This document shows, in pieces, positions 18,854 through 27,757 of a stretch of DNA of 64,000 nucleotides (positions are counted from its first letter, which is position 1; each line of letters starts with the position of its first letter). The position numbers and the translations under genes are program-made. The stretch is from Xanthomonas prunicola (GTDB taxonomy: Bacteria; Pseudomonadota; Gammaproteobacteria; Xanthomonadales; Xanthomonadaceae): NCBI RefSeq assembly GCF_002846205.1, contig NZ_PHKV01000013.1, positions 17,473 to 81,472 on the forward strand. Reading direction: 5' to 3'. The notes under the pieces were generated by a model. The model worked only from the letters and a program-made list of their open reading frames with translations. It was not told where the DNA came from and searched no databases.

Positions 18854-19583
18854 GGGCTCTCCACGCATGCGGTGCTGAGTTCTGGATGGATGTGCGCGAC
18901 GCACGTATCGACTGCGGTTGTGAGCGAAGGGCACGGGGCGGCATGTGTTACGCCTGCACATGTTCCGCGCCCCACCGCGTTGCGATGACACCGCACTGCG
19001 GGGTGGTGATTGTCATGCTTGGAATGCAGCGGTCACCGGCATCACGCGGAGCGCGCGGACGACGGCGTTGCGTAACAATCACTCCATGGCATGACAAACC
19101 GGCATCGAGCAATGAAACGTTTTCGGCACATCGTCCGATTCAGGGTGGACAGACAGTATGTCGTGATAGCGCTAACATCAAGCGGTCTAGCAAACGCGGC
19201 TGCGCTAGTTGCGCGGCATATATTGCCAGGCAGTTGCCGTGTCTTGCGGCCATGGCCGTGCAGAATCGATGGCTGCACGCGGCGCTGCGCGTGTTGGCAG
19301 TTTTGGCGGGTGTGAACGGGCTGCGGATCACCGCATCGATGATGGCTTTCGGTCTACAAGCTGCCCGTAGCCCGCGGGTGTTTATTGCCCGTCTGCGATG
19401 ACCGATGTACAGCCAACGACCGCAGCGCATCCGTGCAACGCCGTGAGCGGGCCGACAGGCCGAGACATCAACGCCGCCGCACCCCATCGCCTGACGCCAG
19501 CCCGGGGTCTGATGCCGCCCACGCAACGTCAACGTGCGCGACTGCGTAAACTCCACGCCTGGCGCTGCGCCGTGTAGGAGGAC
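18854..19583. other. Long intergenic region between GH115 gene and the symporter-kinase
   Basis: 730 bp holding the divergent promoters of the GH115 gene and the hybrid kinase, plus one recognisable operator (19164-19177). Overlapping frames on both strands lack codon bias and known domains, so I do not call a gene here. Confidence 0.5.
19164..19177 (-). promoter_or_regulatory. xyl-box-like operator upstream of the GH115 gene
   Basis: TGATAGCGCTAACA differs at one base from the xyl-box TGGTAGCGCTAACA, which I recall as the LacI-family XylR site of Xanthomonas xylan regulons. The core TAGCGCTA is palindromic. It lies 311 bp before the GH115 start, implying a long leader or looping. Confidence 0.65.
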
Positions 19584-22500
19584 ATGGTGGTCTCGAGCTG
19601 GATCCTGCTGCTGGTTTCCGTTGGCTACGCAGCCCTGCTGTTCGGGGTGGCATGGTGGGGCGACCGCCGTCCGCTGTACCCGGAGCGGCCGTGGCTGCGG
19701 CCGGCGGTCTACAGCCTGGCGTTGGCCGTGTACTGCTCGTCGTGGACCTTCTACGGGGCGGTGGGTTCGGCGGTGCGCAACGGTATCGGCTACCTGCCGA
19801 TCTATCTGGGCCCACTGCTGTTGCTGCTGTTCGGCTGGCGCATCATCGAGCGCCTGGCGCTGATCGCCCGCGCCGAAAATACCGTCTCCATTGCCGATTT
19901 CATTTCCTCGCGTTACGGCCGTTCGCGCCGGCTGGCCGCGTTGGTGGCGGTGATCGCGCTGGTCGGCATCGTTCCGTACCTGGCGCTGCAGTACAAGGCT
20001 GTGGCGATGAGCCTGGAGGTGTTGACCGGGCATAGCAGCGCCGGGCGCGGCCTCTTCGCCGACCCCGCGTTATATGTGGCGTTGCTGATGGCACTGTTCG
20101 CCACGCTCTTTGGCACACGTCAGGTCGATGCCACCGAGCACCACCGCGGCATGATGTTGGCGATCGCGCTGGAGTCGGTGATCAAGCTGGTCGCCATCGT
20201 GGCGGTGGGTTTGTTCGCATGGCTGTGGTTGAGCGACCACCAGCTGCATATCGCCGATTCGGCGCGCACGCTGTTCGAGCACACGCCCTCGGTGGGCTTC
20301 ATCTCGCAGACGCTGCTGAGTTTTCTGGCAGTGATCTGCCTACCGCGCCAGTTTCATGTCGCGGTGGTCGAATGCAGCGACGTGGGCGACATCCGCCGCG
20401 CACGCTGGTTGTTCGGCGCCTATCTGGTGATCATCTCGGCGATGGTGGTGCCGATCGCCTCGGCCGGCATCGCGCTGTTCGGCAAGGGCAGTGCGGTGGT
20501 GGACGATGCGATGGTGCTTGCCCTGCCGCTCAGCCAGGGAAATACCGTGCTGGCGCTGGTGGCCTACGTGGGCGGGTTCTCGGCGGCCACCGGCATGGTG
20601 ATCGTGGCCAGCATCGCGTTGGCCACCATGGTCAGCAACGACCTGGTGATGCCGGTGCTGCTGCGTCGCCGTGGCAGCGCCGATGCGCGCGCGGCGGTGG
20701 CTTCGCGCGTGTTGTGGATTCGTCGCGTCGCCATTTTGCTGCTGGCGCTGATTGCCTACGGCTATCACCGCAGCGTGGCCAACGACACCACCTTGGCGGC
20801 ATACGGATTGATGGCATTTGCCGCGGTGGCGCAGTTCGCGCCGGGCGTGATTGGTGGGCTGTATTGGCGTGGTGCCAGCCGCAAGGGCGTGGAGACCGGC
20901 ATGGTGCTCGGCTTCATGACCTGGATCTACACGCTGCTGTTGCCGGCCGCCACGCGCGCCGGTTGGCTGCAGCCGGAATGGCTGGCGGATGGGCCGTTCG
21001 GCATCGCCTGGCTGCAACCCCAGCAGCTGTTCGGCATGCGCGGCTGGGACCCGCTCGCGCACGGTACGTTCTGGTCGTTGTTGATCAACGTGGGCGCGAT
21101 GATGCTGGTCTCCGCACGCTGGCGTCCCGGCGTGGACGAGCGGCTACGTGCAGCGCCGTTTCTGGATCCGTACGCGCAGCGCCCTGCGGTGGCCGGTGAA
21201 TGGCCTGGGCATGTGCGGGTCGGCGATCTGCAAGCGCTAGCCGAGCGCGTGGTGGGTGAACGGCATGCGCGGCGCGCGTTCGTGGAGCAGGCGCAATTGC
21301 TGGAGCGCGAGTTGCAGCCCACCGTGGTCGCCGACCGTGCCTGGGTACAGTTCACCGAACGCCTGCTCGCCGCGTCCATTGGCGCGGCCTCTGCACGGCT
21401 GGTGCTGACCAGCCTGTTGCGTGGTTCGGGGATGGAGCTGGGCGAAGTGGTGGCGGTGCTGGACGAGGCTGGCCAGGAGTTGCGCTTCAATCGCGAGATC
21501 CTGTCCACCACGCTGGAAAACATCAGCGCCGCGGTCAGCGTGGTCGACCCGGACATGCGGTTGACTGCCTGGAATCGGCGTTATCAGCAGCTGTTCGGGT
21601 ATCCCGATGGCATGCTGTATGTGGGCCGCCCGGTGGCCGATCTGATCCGCTACAACGCCGAGCGTGGCGAGTTGGGCGAGGGCGATATCGAAGACCAGAT
21701 CGATCGGCGTATCCGGCATATGCGCGCCGGCTCGCCGCACGTGTTCGAACGCACCCGCAGCGACGGCAAGGTGATCGAAATGCGTGGCCAGGCGCTGCCG
21801 GGCGGTGGCTACGTCACCAGCTATAACGACATCACCGACTACAAGCGCGCCGAGCGCGCATTGCTGGACGCCAACGAAAACCTCGAACAACGCGTGGCCG
21901 ATCGCTCGCGCGAGGCCGAACTGGCGCAGCAATCCAAGACACGCTTTTTGGCGGCGATCAGTCACGACGTGTTGCAGCCGCTCAATGCCGCACGCCTGTT
22001 CGCCTCGGCCTTGCGGGAGAGTCATCAAAACAACGAAGAACAGCGCCATCTGGCCGAACGCGTGGATGCCTCGCTGCGTGCGGCCGAAGAACTGCTCGAC
22101 GGCCTGCTCGATGTCTCGCGCCTGGATGCCGGCGGATTACGGCCCACGGTCGAAGATTTCGACGCCAGCGCGCTGATGCACGAGTTGGCCGCGCAGTATG
22201 CGCCAGTGGCCGCTAGCCGCGGTCTTCGTCTGCAGGTGCATAGCCGCCCGATCTGGGTGCGCAGCGACCGCCGTCTGCTACGCCGGGTGATGCAGAACTT
22301 CCTGGCCAACGCGCTGCGCTACACGCGCCAGGGCCGCATCGTGCTGGGCATGCGCGGGCGCGGGCAGCAGGCGGAGCTGCAGGTGTGGGATACCGGCCCG
22401 GGCATTCCCGAGCATCACATGCGGCAGATCTTTGAAGAATTCCGCCGCTATCAGCAGCCCTTCGATTGGGGCGAACAGGGTCTGGGATTGGGCTTGTCGA

Positions 22501-23036
22501 TTTGCCAACGCATCTCGCGCCTGCTCGATCACGACTTGAGCGCACGCAGCCAGGTCGGCCGCGGCAGCATGTTCTCGATCCTGTTGCCGCGCGTGGCGCC
22601 GGTGCCGGTTGCGCCACTGGTGCCTGCGCCGGCCACGCGGGCATCGCCCAGTGGCGATTCGCTGGCCGGCTTGCGCGTGCTGTGCGTGGACAACGACCGC
22701 GAGATTCTCGACGGCATGCGCGCGCTGCTCGGCCGCTGGCAGGTGGAGGTGATCACCGCCAGCACGGTGGATCAGGCACTGGAACGTGCGCGCGAACAGC
22801 CGGACCTGATGCTGGTGGATTACCACCTGCATGACCGCATGGATGGTTTGGATACGCTTGATGCCGTGCAAGCGGCCGCACCCGCACCGATTGCCGGCGC
22901 CTTGCTCACCGCCGACGGTCGCGACGAACTCAAACAGCTTGCGCGCGAACGCGGTTATCGCTTGCTGACCAAACCGGTGAAGCCGGCATCGCTACGTGCG
23001 TTTTTGAGTGCGCATCACGATGCGAAAAAACGCTGA
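19584..23036 (+). CDS. Hybrid sensor kinase with sodium/solute-symporter-like N-terminus (CrbS/CbrA type)
   Basis: 1150 aa, ATG 19584 with GGAGG at the right distance. Residues about 5-500 form a 12-13 helix SSF-like membrane module (starting MVVSSWILLLVSVGYAALLF). A PAS domain follows near 650-760 (NISAAVSVVDPDMRLTAW). The H-box is AAISHDVLQPLNAARL with phospho-histidine H794, then the ATPase domain ends GLGLSICQRISRLLDHDL...GRGSMFSILLP. A receiver domain follows with D1079 in LMLVDYHLHD. This is the architecture of CrbS, which senses acetate-related carbon status and, with CrbR, drives acs and actP; CbrA kinases are the alternative. No response regulator is adjacent, but a CrbR-like LuxR regulator sits beside acs at 38.0 kb. 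Confidence 0.88.
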   Translation: MVVSSWILLLVSVGYAALLFGVAWWGDRRPLYPERPWLRPAVYSLALAVYCSSWTFYGAVGSAVRNGIGYLPIYLGPLLLLLFGWRIIERLALIARAENTVSIADFISSRYGRSRRLAALVAVIALVGIVPYLALQYKAVAMSLEVLTGHSSAGRGLFADPALYVALLMALFATLFGTRQVDATEHHRGMMLAIALESVIKLVAIVAVGLFAWLWLSDHQLHIADSARTLFEHTPSVGFISQTLLSFLAVICLPRQFHVAVVECSDVGDIRRARWLFGAYLVIISAMVVPIASAGIALFGKGSAVVDDAMVLALPLSQGNTVLALVAYVGGFSAATGMVIVASIALATMVSNDLVMPVLLRRRGSADARAAVASRVLWIRRVAILLLALIAYGYHRSVANDTTLAAYGLMAFAAVAQFAPGVIGGLYWRGASRKGVETGMVLGFMTWIYTLLLPAATRAGWLQPEWLADGPFGIAWLQPQQLFGMRGWDPLAHGTFWSLLINVGAMMLVSARWRPGVDERLRAAPFLDPYAQRPAVAGEWPGHVRVGDLQALAERVVGERHARRAFVEQAQLLERELQPTVVADRAWVQFTERLLAASIGAASARLVLTSLLRGSGMELGEVVAVLDEAGQELRFNREILSTTLENISAAVSVVDPDMRLTAWNRRYQQLFGYPDGMLYVGRPVADLIRYNAERGELGEGDIEDQIDRRIRHMRAGSPHVFERTRSDGKVIEMRGQALPGGGYVTSYNDITDYKRAERALLDANENLEQRVADRSREAELAQQSKTRFLAAISHDVLQPLNAARLFASALRESHQNNEEQRHLAERVDASLRAAEELLDGLLDVSRLDAGGLRPTVEDFDASALMHELAAQYAPVAASRGLRLQVHSRPIWVRSDRRLLRRVMQNFLANALRYTRQGRIVLGMRGRGQQAELQVWDTGPGIPEHHMRQIFEEFRRYQQPFDWGEQGLGLGLSICQRISRLLDHDLSARSQVGRGSMFSILLPRVAPVPVAPLVPAPATRASPSGDSLAGLRVLCVDNDREILDGMRALLGRWQVEVITASTVDQALERAREQPDLMLVDYHLHDRMDGLDTLDAVQAAAPAPIAGALLTADGRDELKQLARERGYRLLTKPVKPASLRAFLSAHHDAKKR

Positions 23037-23045
23037 TGGCTGCGG

Positions 23046-23105
23046 CGTAGCAGCGCGCTGGCGCGCGATGAGGCGCGACCGATAACGCGTCATCGCGCTG
23101 CTACG
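23046..23105. terminator. Inverted repeat between convergent kinase and mntP genes
   Basis: CGTAGCAGCGCG at 23046 and its exact complement at 23094-23105 form a 12-bp stem with a 36-base GC-rich loop, lying between the two convergent stops. It is placed to end transcription from both sides, though no T-run is seen. Confidence 0.5.
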
Positions 23106-23116
23106 ATGAACGACGC

Positions 23117-23701
23117 TTATGCTGCGCCGCCCAGGTGTTCGTAAAGAATCACGCTGCCGACGATCACCAGAATCAATCCACCCAGAATTTCGGCGCGCTT
23201 GCCGATCAGATGACCGAGCGCGCGGCCCAGCATCACTCCCGCAGTGACCATGCTGAAGGTGCACAGGCCCACCACCACTGCGACCACGCCGATGTGCACA
23301 TCGAGAAACGCCAGGCTGACGCCGACCGCCATCGCATCGATGCTGGTGGCAAAACCGGTGGTGGCCAAGCCCAGCAATCCATGCCGTTTCGGCGTCTCGG
23401 CGTCGGCATCGTCGGCATCGTCCGGCCCATTGCGCAGGCCGGCGATCATCATGTGCGTGCCCAATGCACCCAGCAGTACGAAGGCGATCCAGTGATCGTA
23501 GGCAGACACATAACTGGACGCGGCACGGCCCAGCAGCCAGCCGATCACCGGAGTGATTGCTTCGATACAGCCGAAAATTAAGCCGGCGCGCAGCGCATCG
23601 CGCCACTGCGGTTTGCGCATCGCCGCGCCCTTGCCGATCGCCGCGGCAAACGCGTCGGTGGACATCGCAAAACCGATCAACACAATGGAAAAAGGAGACA
23701 T
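23117..23701 (-). CDS. mntP: Manganese efflux pump MntP
   Basis: 194-aa inner-membrane protein from ATG 23701 with GGAG-type signal nearby. Six helices are visible, with the paired family motifs [17 protein letters not shown] (first half) and [19 protein letters not shown] (second half). The two aspartates in these repeats line the Mn2+ path. Between the halves is an acidic loop ([11 protein letters not shown]). MntP exports Mn2+ when the cytoplasmic level is high. A yybP-ykoY manganese riboswitch occupies the leader, so expression should rise with Mn2+. The open frame continues 38 codons upstream, but those bases belong to the riboswitch. Confidence 0.95.
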   Translation of the reverse strand: MSPFSIVLIGFAMSTDAFAAAIGKGAAMRKPQWRDALRAGLIFGCIEAITPVIGWLLGRAASSYVSAYDHWIAFVLLGALGTHMMIAGLRNGPDDADDADAETPKRHGLLGLATTGFATSIDAMAVGVSLAFLDVHIGVVAVVVGLCTFSMVTAGVMLGRALGHLIGKRAEILGGLILVIVGSVILYEHLGGAA

Positions 23702-23730
23702 CGACACTCTCGGGTTGGGCACGGTCACAA

Positions 23731-23880
23731 CGGCATGCGCCCGCGCCAACCGTCGTCGTGCGCGCATGCCGCTGGTCTCGCCAAACCGAAACTGGTTGCC
23801 TGCACCACGGCGCACTGGCCGAGTATGTTGATGCAGGCGCTTTCGATGGACGAAAGCAGGCTACTCCCCAAGGGGCGCGC
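23731..23880 (-). promoter_or_regulatory. yybP-ykoY manganese riboswitch in the mntP leader
   Basis: Read on the minus strand from 23880, the conserved pieces appear in order: TTGGGGAGTAGCC, the stem CTTTCG...CGAAAG, ATCAACATACTCGG, and GGCGAGACCAGC at the 3' end of the aptamer (near 23770). Directly after it the arms CGGCATGCGC and GCGCATGCCG (23731-23771) form a ten-base stem that probably acts as the expression platform, about 30 bases before the mntP start. Mn2+ binding would be expected to turn mntP on. Confidence 0.92.
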
Positions 23881-23954
23881 AGTGTACCAACGCATTGCTG
23901 CGTTCTGTGCGTTTGCACTGCACGCGAAGGTCGGTCTGATCTTTATAGCCTTGG

Positions 23955-25496
23955 CTATGCGGGTGCGTCGTGGTGGGCCTTCTGCGGCGTTCCATCGCTG
24001 CGCAGCAAGGCGCGCACCGCGTCCATTTCCACATCGCGGCCGTGTTGCAGATCCTGCGCGGTGATGTCTACCGGCACGTCGGGTAATACGCCGCGGTCCG
24101 GCTGCGCGCTGGTTGGAAGCTGTGCGACCAGCGGTAGATCCACTTCGATCTGCGAGTTGGGAAGATGCAGAAAGAAAAACGCACTGCCGTTGATGCCGCG
24201 CAGGTTGCCACCGGTGGGCTGGCCGACCAGCGTGGCCAGGCCGTTGCGCTGCAGTTGCTGTGCAAATTCGAAGGTGGCCGAGCTGTTCTCGGCGCTGGTC
24301 AACACGAAGACCCGGCCGTTGAAGTGTGGCGCGCGTAGTGGCAGGTAGCGCTGCGCTGCAGTGTGCGGGGGATCGAGCGTGTAGAAACGCGTGTCATAGG
24401 CGACGGCACGCGCGCCCCAGTCGCGGAAGGAGCGATCCCAGGTGGTCACATATGGCGCCAACGCATCGGGCAGGCGCCGATAGCGCACCAATTGACGCAT
24501 TGGCGATACAGCAACCTCGCTTGCGCCTAGATAGCCAAGCAGCACGCTGCCCACATTCAGCCCGCCCTCGTTGCCACGCAGATCGATCACCAGCGCAGGC
24601 ACCTGACGCTCGGCAAGGCGTGCGAAGTTGTGGGCCAGAAAGGCCTGCCAATCCCAGGGGCTGTCGTAGAGCGCCCAGTCCGGCATGCGCAGGATCGCCA
24701 GATCGGCCGAGTCCATCGTCAGCGTCCATGCCGGCGCTGCGCTGTCGCGTGCACGCTGGGGCGCCATCGCGTTGCGCTGCGCCGCGCCGATGCCATGGAC
24801 CCGTAGCGTGCGTTGCGCGGTTGCTCCCGGCGTGCGGACCTGCAGCACCGGGTCGGCGGACATCTGCGGAAACAGCAGCGGCAGATACACATCGAATGCC
24901 TCGATGCGCGCAAATCCCTGCACTTCCATCTGGGCAATGCGCTTGGCGTCGTTGCCACCGTCGGCGCGCGCCACCGTCATCAAGGCCGCCAGAATCTGCG
25001 CGGTGGCAACGCCATCGATCGACAGCACTTCGGTCCCAGGTCGCAGGTCCGGCTGGTCCGAGCCATTGCGGCTGACAACCATGCGGCCATGCAGCCAACG
25101 GAAGTGAAACGGAAGCAGCCGCTCGCCGGGGAACAGGGCATGCTGGATCGGCTCGGGTTGATTGACGAAGTTCGGGAAGCTATGGCCGCAACGCACGCTG
25201 GCGGTCAGGCGCGAGATGGCCAGATAGGCCTGACCGAGCGTGGCGCCGTGTCCCAGTTCGGTGCGCAACGCGTCGAACCGTTGCGCGACCTGCTGCTCGG
25301 TCGCATAGCGGTACAGACCCGGATGCAGTGCCTCATAGGCATGTTGCAGCACATCGACATCGGCCAACAACGCCGGGCCTGCGAGTCGGCTGTCGCTGGT
25401 CAACAGTGGTGCCGATGAGGCCGCCGGCGCCACGCATAGGGGCCACAGCAGCAGCAACCACAACAGCGATGGGAGAGGGCGGATGCGAGGGGACAT
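23955..25496 (-). CDS. Exported S41-family (C-terminal-processing-like) serine protease
   Basis: 513 aa from ATG 25496. The signal peptide is LPSLLWLLLLWPLCVAPAASSA. The middle contains a short PDZ-like part (LRPGTEVLSIDGVATAQILA), followed by the S41 core: ALVIDLRGNEGGLNVGSVLL, then FVLTSAENSSATFEFAQQL with the nucleophilic serine, and TLVGQPTGGNLRGINGSAFFF. These blocks match the tricorn/CtpA-type hydrolase fold; the usual catalytic lysine of CtpA is replaced by the Glu/Phe context seen in the periplasmic S41 subgroup. The substrate is unknown. The gene lies 81 bp downstream of a membrane-bound AraC regulator on the same strand, which may control it. Confidence 0.82.
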   Translation of the reverse strand: MSPRIRPLPSLLWLLLLWPLCVAPAASSAPLLTSDSRLAGPALLADVDVLQHAYEALHPGLYRYATEQQVAQRFDALRTELGHGATLGQAYLAISRLTASVRCGHSFPNFVNQPEPIQHALFPGERLLPFHFRWLHGRMVVSRNGSDQPDLRPGTEVLSIDGVATAQILAALMTVARADGGNDAKRIAQMEVQGFARIEAFDVYLPLLFPQMSADPVLQVRTPGATAQRTLRVHGIGAAQRNAMAPQRARDSAAPAWTLTMDSADLAILRMPDWALYDSPWDWQAFLAHNFARLAERQVPALVIDLRGNEGGLNVGSVLLGYLGASEVAVSPMRQLVRYRRLPDALAPYVTTWDRSFRDWGARAVAYDTRFYTLDPPHTAAQRYLPLRAPHFNGRVFVLTSAENSSATFEFAQQLQRNGLATLVGQPTGGNLRGINGSAFFFLHLPNSQIEVDLPLVAQLPTSAQPDRGVLPDVPVDITAQDLQHGRDVEMDAVRALLRSDGTPQKAHHDAPA

Positions 25497-25577
25497 GGCA
25501 ACTCCTTGCGCGAGAGTCGCCAGCATCCTCAGCTGCACCGCGGCTGGCGTCTCAAATGCCCAATCGCCACGCGATTT

Positions 25578-26726
25578 TCAGAATGTGGGACGTTGCGCGT
25601 GCCGGTAATCGCTGGGCGTACACCCAACGTGGGCACGAAACACCCGGTTGAAGCTGGCCTTGGAACCGAAGCCGACCGCCAGCGCGATGGAGAGAATGTC
25701 CTCATCACCCGCCAATAAGCGCTGCGCCTCGGCGATGCGTCGCGCGTTGATGAAGGCGCTGAAGGTCTGCCCCAGGCCTTCGTTGAGCGCGCGCGACAAG
25801 TAATTGCTGTTGGTCCCCATGCGGCGCGCCAGCTCGGGCAGGGTGAGGTCCGGTTCGCGCCACCAGCCGTGCGCGTTGACCTCGGCGGCCACGCGTTGGC
25901 CCAGTGCCTGCCAGTCCTTCTCCATCGCCGCAGGCTGCGGGGCGACAGGCGCTGCGGGATCGCTTGCAGGCGTTGGCGGGTTCAGCACCAGCGCCGCATC
26001 GCGCTGCGGATACTGCGCCCGGGCATGTCGCCAACCTTCCAGCCCCAGGTAGTAGACCAGGGCGGCGGTGGCCAGATACCGTGGGAACTCGTCGAAGTAC
26101 GACAGCCGATGCCACAAGCGGTCGCTGGCGGTGAAGCCCAACCGCAATGCCACCAGCAACGAGGCGGCCAGCAGAAAGCCGCGCAGCCATGGCAACCGCA
26201 GTTCCTCGCGCGCGCTGCTGTAGTGCTCCAGCCAGCGTTGATAAGCCAGGTAGTCGCGCCAGGCCAGCAGCAGATACAGCGTCAGCGAGGCCAGTACCAA
26301 TGCATCTTGCAGTGGGGCGATCCAGGGCACCTGGACAGTGGCGTTCCAGTCCCATTTGCGTTGCAGCGGCCAGGTGAACAGCCATGTGTAGTAAGCGCCT
26401 TGCAGCAGCCCCGGCAGCAGATGCAGTGCCCAGCGCGGTGGGAGCTGCTGGCGCGCCAGTTGGCGGACGTAGAGCCACACCAGCGGCCCGATCGCCAGCT
26501 CCCAGAACAGCGGCGCGTAGGTCAGGTCAGGGTAGGCGTCGTAGGCGCCGGCATAGCCGAGCGTGTAGGGCGTGATCAGCGCCACCACCACCAGCAACAG
26601 CGCCGCCAGGCAACGGTTGGCGATGCGATTGACCGGCGCCAGCAGCAACAGGCCCGCACCGAGCACGCCATGCGCGCTGCCGAGCAGCAGGATGGTGCTC
26701 CACATCCCGAACTTGATGCTGGACAT
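25578..26726 (-). CDS. AraC-family regulator with membrane-spanning N-terminal sensor
   Basis: 382 aa from ATG 26726. The first 230 residues contain about seven hydrophobic helices (such as STILLLGSAHGVLGAGLLLL and GFLLAASLLVALRLGF), an integral membrane sensor. The C-terminal hundred residues are a double helix-turn-helix of the AraC type: LTLPELARRMGTNSNYLSRALNEG and ILSIALAVGFGSKASFNRVF, ending in the usual GCTPSDYR. Such 'membrane AraC' proteins are common in xanthomonads and often sit beside a hydrolase they regulate; here that is the S41 protease immediately downstream. The signal is unknown. The frame is open for a further 180 codons upstream, but without coding character. Confidence 0.85.
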   Translation of the reverse strand: MSSIKFGMWSTILLLGSAHGVLGAGLLLLAPVNRIANRCLAALLLVVVALITPYTLGYAGAYDAYPDLTYAPLFWELAIGPLVWLYVRQLARQQLPPRWALHLLPGLLQGAYYTWLFTWPLQRKWDWNATVQVPWIAPLQDALVLASLTLYLLLAWRDYLAYQRWLEHYSSAREELRLPWLRGFLLAASLLVALRLGFTASDRLWHRLSYFDEFPRYLATAALVYYLGLEGWRHARAQYPQRDAALVLNPPTPASDPAAPVAPQPAAMEKDWQALGQRVAAEVNAHGWWREPDLTLPELARRMGTNSNYLSRALNEGLGQTFSAFINARRIAEAQRLLAGDEDILSIALAVGFGSKASFNRVFRAHVGCTPSDYRHAQRPTF

Positions 26727-26830
26727 GCGATCCCGTCTGGTCGATCGCGCCGAGTATAGGGGCGATCGACGGCGCCGCTGTTCTGGCCACGGTTCCGGCC
26801 GCTCTCGCGCGGCATTCGGCCTGTGTGCGG

Positions 26831-27580
26831 CTAGTGCAGCGCGCTGGAGATCTCGGCGGTCGCCGCGCACAGGGCCTGCAACGCCGCTTGCGGGCTCACC
26901 AGCGCAGGGCGTCGTTCGATGAAGGGCACCGTGAGCGTGTAGGTGGCGCTGCCGCGCTGCAGGATCGGTGCAGTCAGATCGACCACGCCCACCACCGCCT
27001 CGCTGGGCTGCATCGCATAGCCATCGCGGCGCGCCTGCGCGGCGGCGGCCAGGAACTGCGCGCGCTCGAACGGCACGTCGCTGGCATCGAGCATGTCCAG
27101 CCAGCGTGCCTGCACCTCCGGCTGCTGGAAAGCGAACAGCACCAGCCCGGAGCTGGAATGTGTCAACGGGCGACGATGCCCCGGGCGTACCACCAGGCCC
27201 AGGTCGCTGGGCACGTCCATTTGCGCGATCACCACGATCTGGTCGCCGGATGGCGCTACCAGGTGGCACGGCTGGTAGATCGCATCGGACAAGCGACGCA
27301 TCACCGGCAGTGCGGCCTCGCTGATGCTCTGCACATGCGGCTGCTGCATGCCGAGCATGAACAGGCGGTTGGTCAGCACGTAGTCACCTTCGCCATCGCG
27401 CGTGAGATAGCCGCGCTCTTCCAGCACCTGCAGCATGCGGAAGATTTCCCCGCGCGAGCGCCCGATACCCTGCGAGATCGCCCCCATGCTCATCGGCTGT
27501 GCCTGGCGGGCGAGCAATTCCAGGATGTCCAGGCCCTTGTCCAGGGCGGGCGCGCGGTACTTGGCGGGTTCGGTGCTCAT
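26831..27580 (-). CDS. IclR-family regulator of the L-fucose locus
   Basis: 249 aa. The N-terminus is a winged helix-turn-helix (LDKGLDILELLARQAQPMSM, GRSRGEIFRMLQVLEERGYL). The C-terminus is the IclR effector domain (SSSGLVLFAFQQPEVQARW and AVVGVVDLTAPILQ). It is divergent from fucP, and a 31-bp AT-rich inverted repeat in the shared promoter is the obvious operator. The effector is likely L-fucose or a breakdown intermediate such as 2-keto-3-deoxy-L-fuconate; this is inferred from the neighbours. Most IclR proteins of sugar-acid loci act as repressors. Confidence 0.9.
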   Translation of the reverse strand: MSTEPAKYRAPALDKGLDILELLARQAQPMSMGAISQGIGRSRGEIFRMLQVLEERGYLTRDGEGDYVLTNRLFMLGMQQPHVQSISEAALPVMRRLSDAIYQPCHLVAPSGDQIVVIAQMDVPSDLGLVVRPGHRRPLTHSSSGLVLFAFQQPEVQARWLDMLDASDVPFERAQFLAAAAQARRDGYAMQPSEAVVGVVDLTAPILQRGSATYTLTVPFIERRPALVSPQAALQALCAATAEISSALH

Positions 27581-27654
27581 CCGTTTGCAGGTCCAGGCAA
27601 GGTGCGGCGCGCCAGGGTACAGGCAACGCAGGACGGGGTCAGGTGGTGTGTCAG

Positions 27655-27685
27655 TGCAAATATAAACAAAGATTTTATATTTGCA
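27655..27685. promoter_or_regulatory. Perfect inverted repeat in the iclR-fucP intergenic region (probable IclR operator)
   Basis: Arms TGCAAATATAAA and TTTATATTTGCA (12 bp each, no mismatch) flank the spacer CAAAGAT. It is strikingly AT-rich in a GC-rich genome and lies about 70 bp from each divergent start. Dyads of this type are where IclR regulators bind. Confidence 0.75.
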
Positions 27686-27757
27686 TGGCGATGGTCAGCG
27701 CAGTACGCTCGCTCGATTGCAACGCAAGCGCCACAGCCTTGGGAGGGGAACGGTCGC

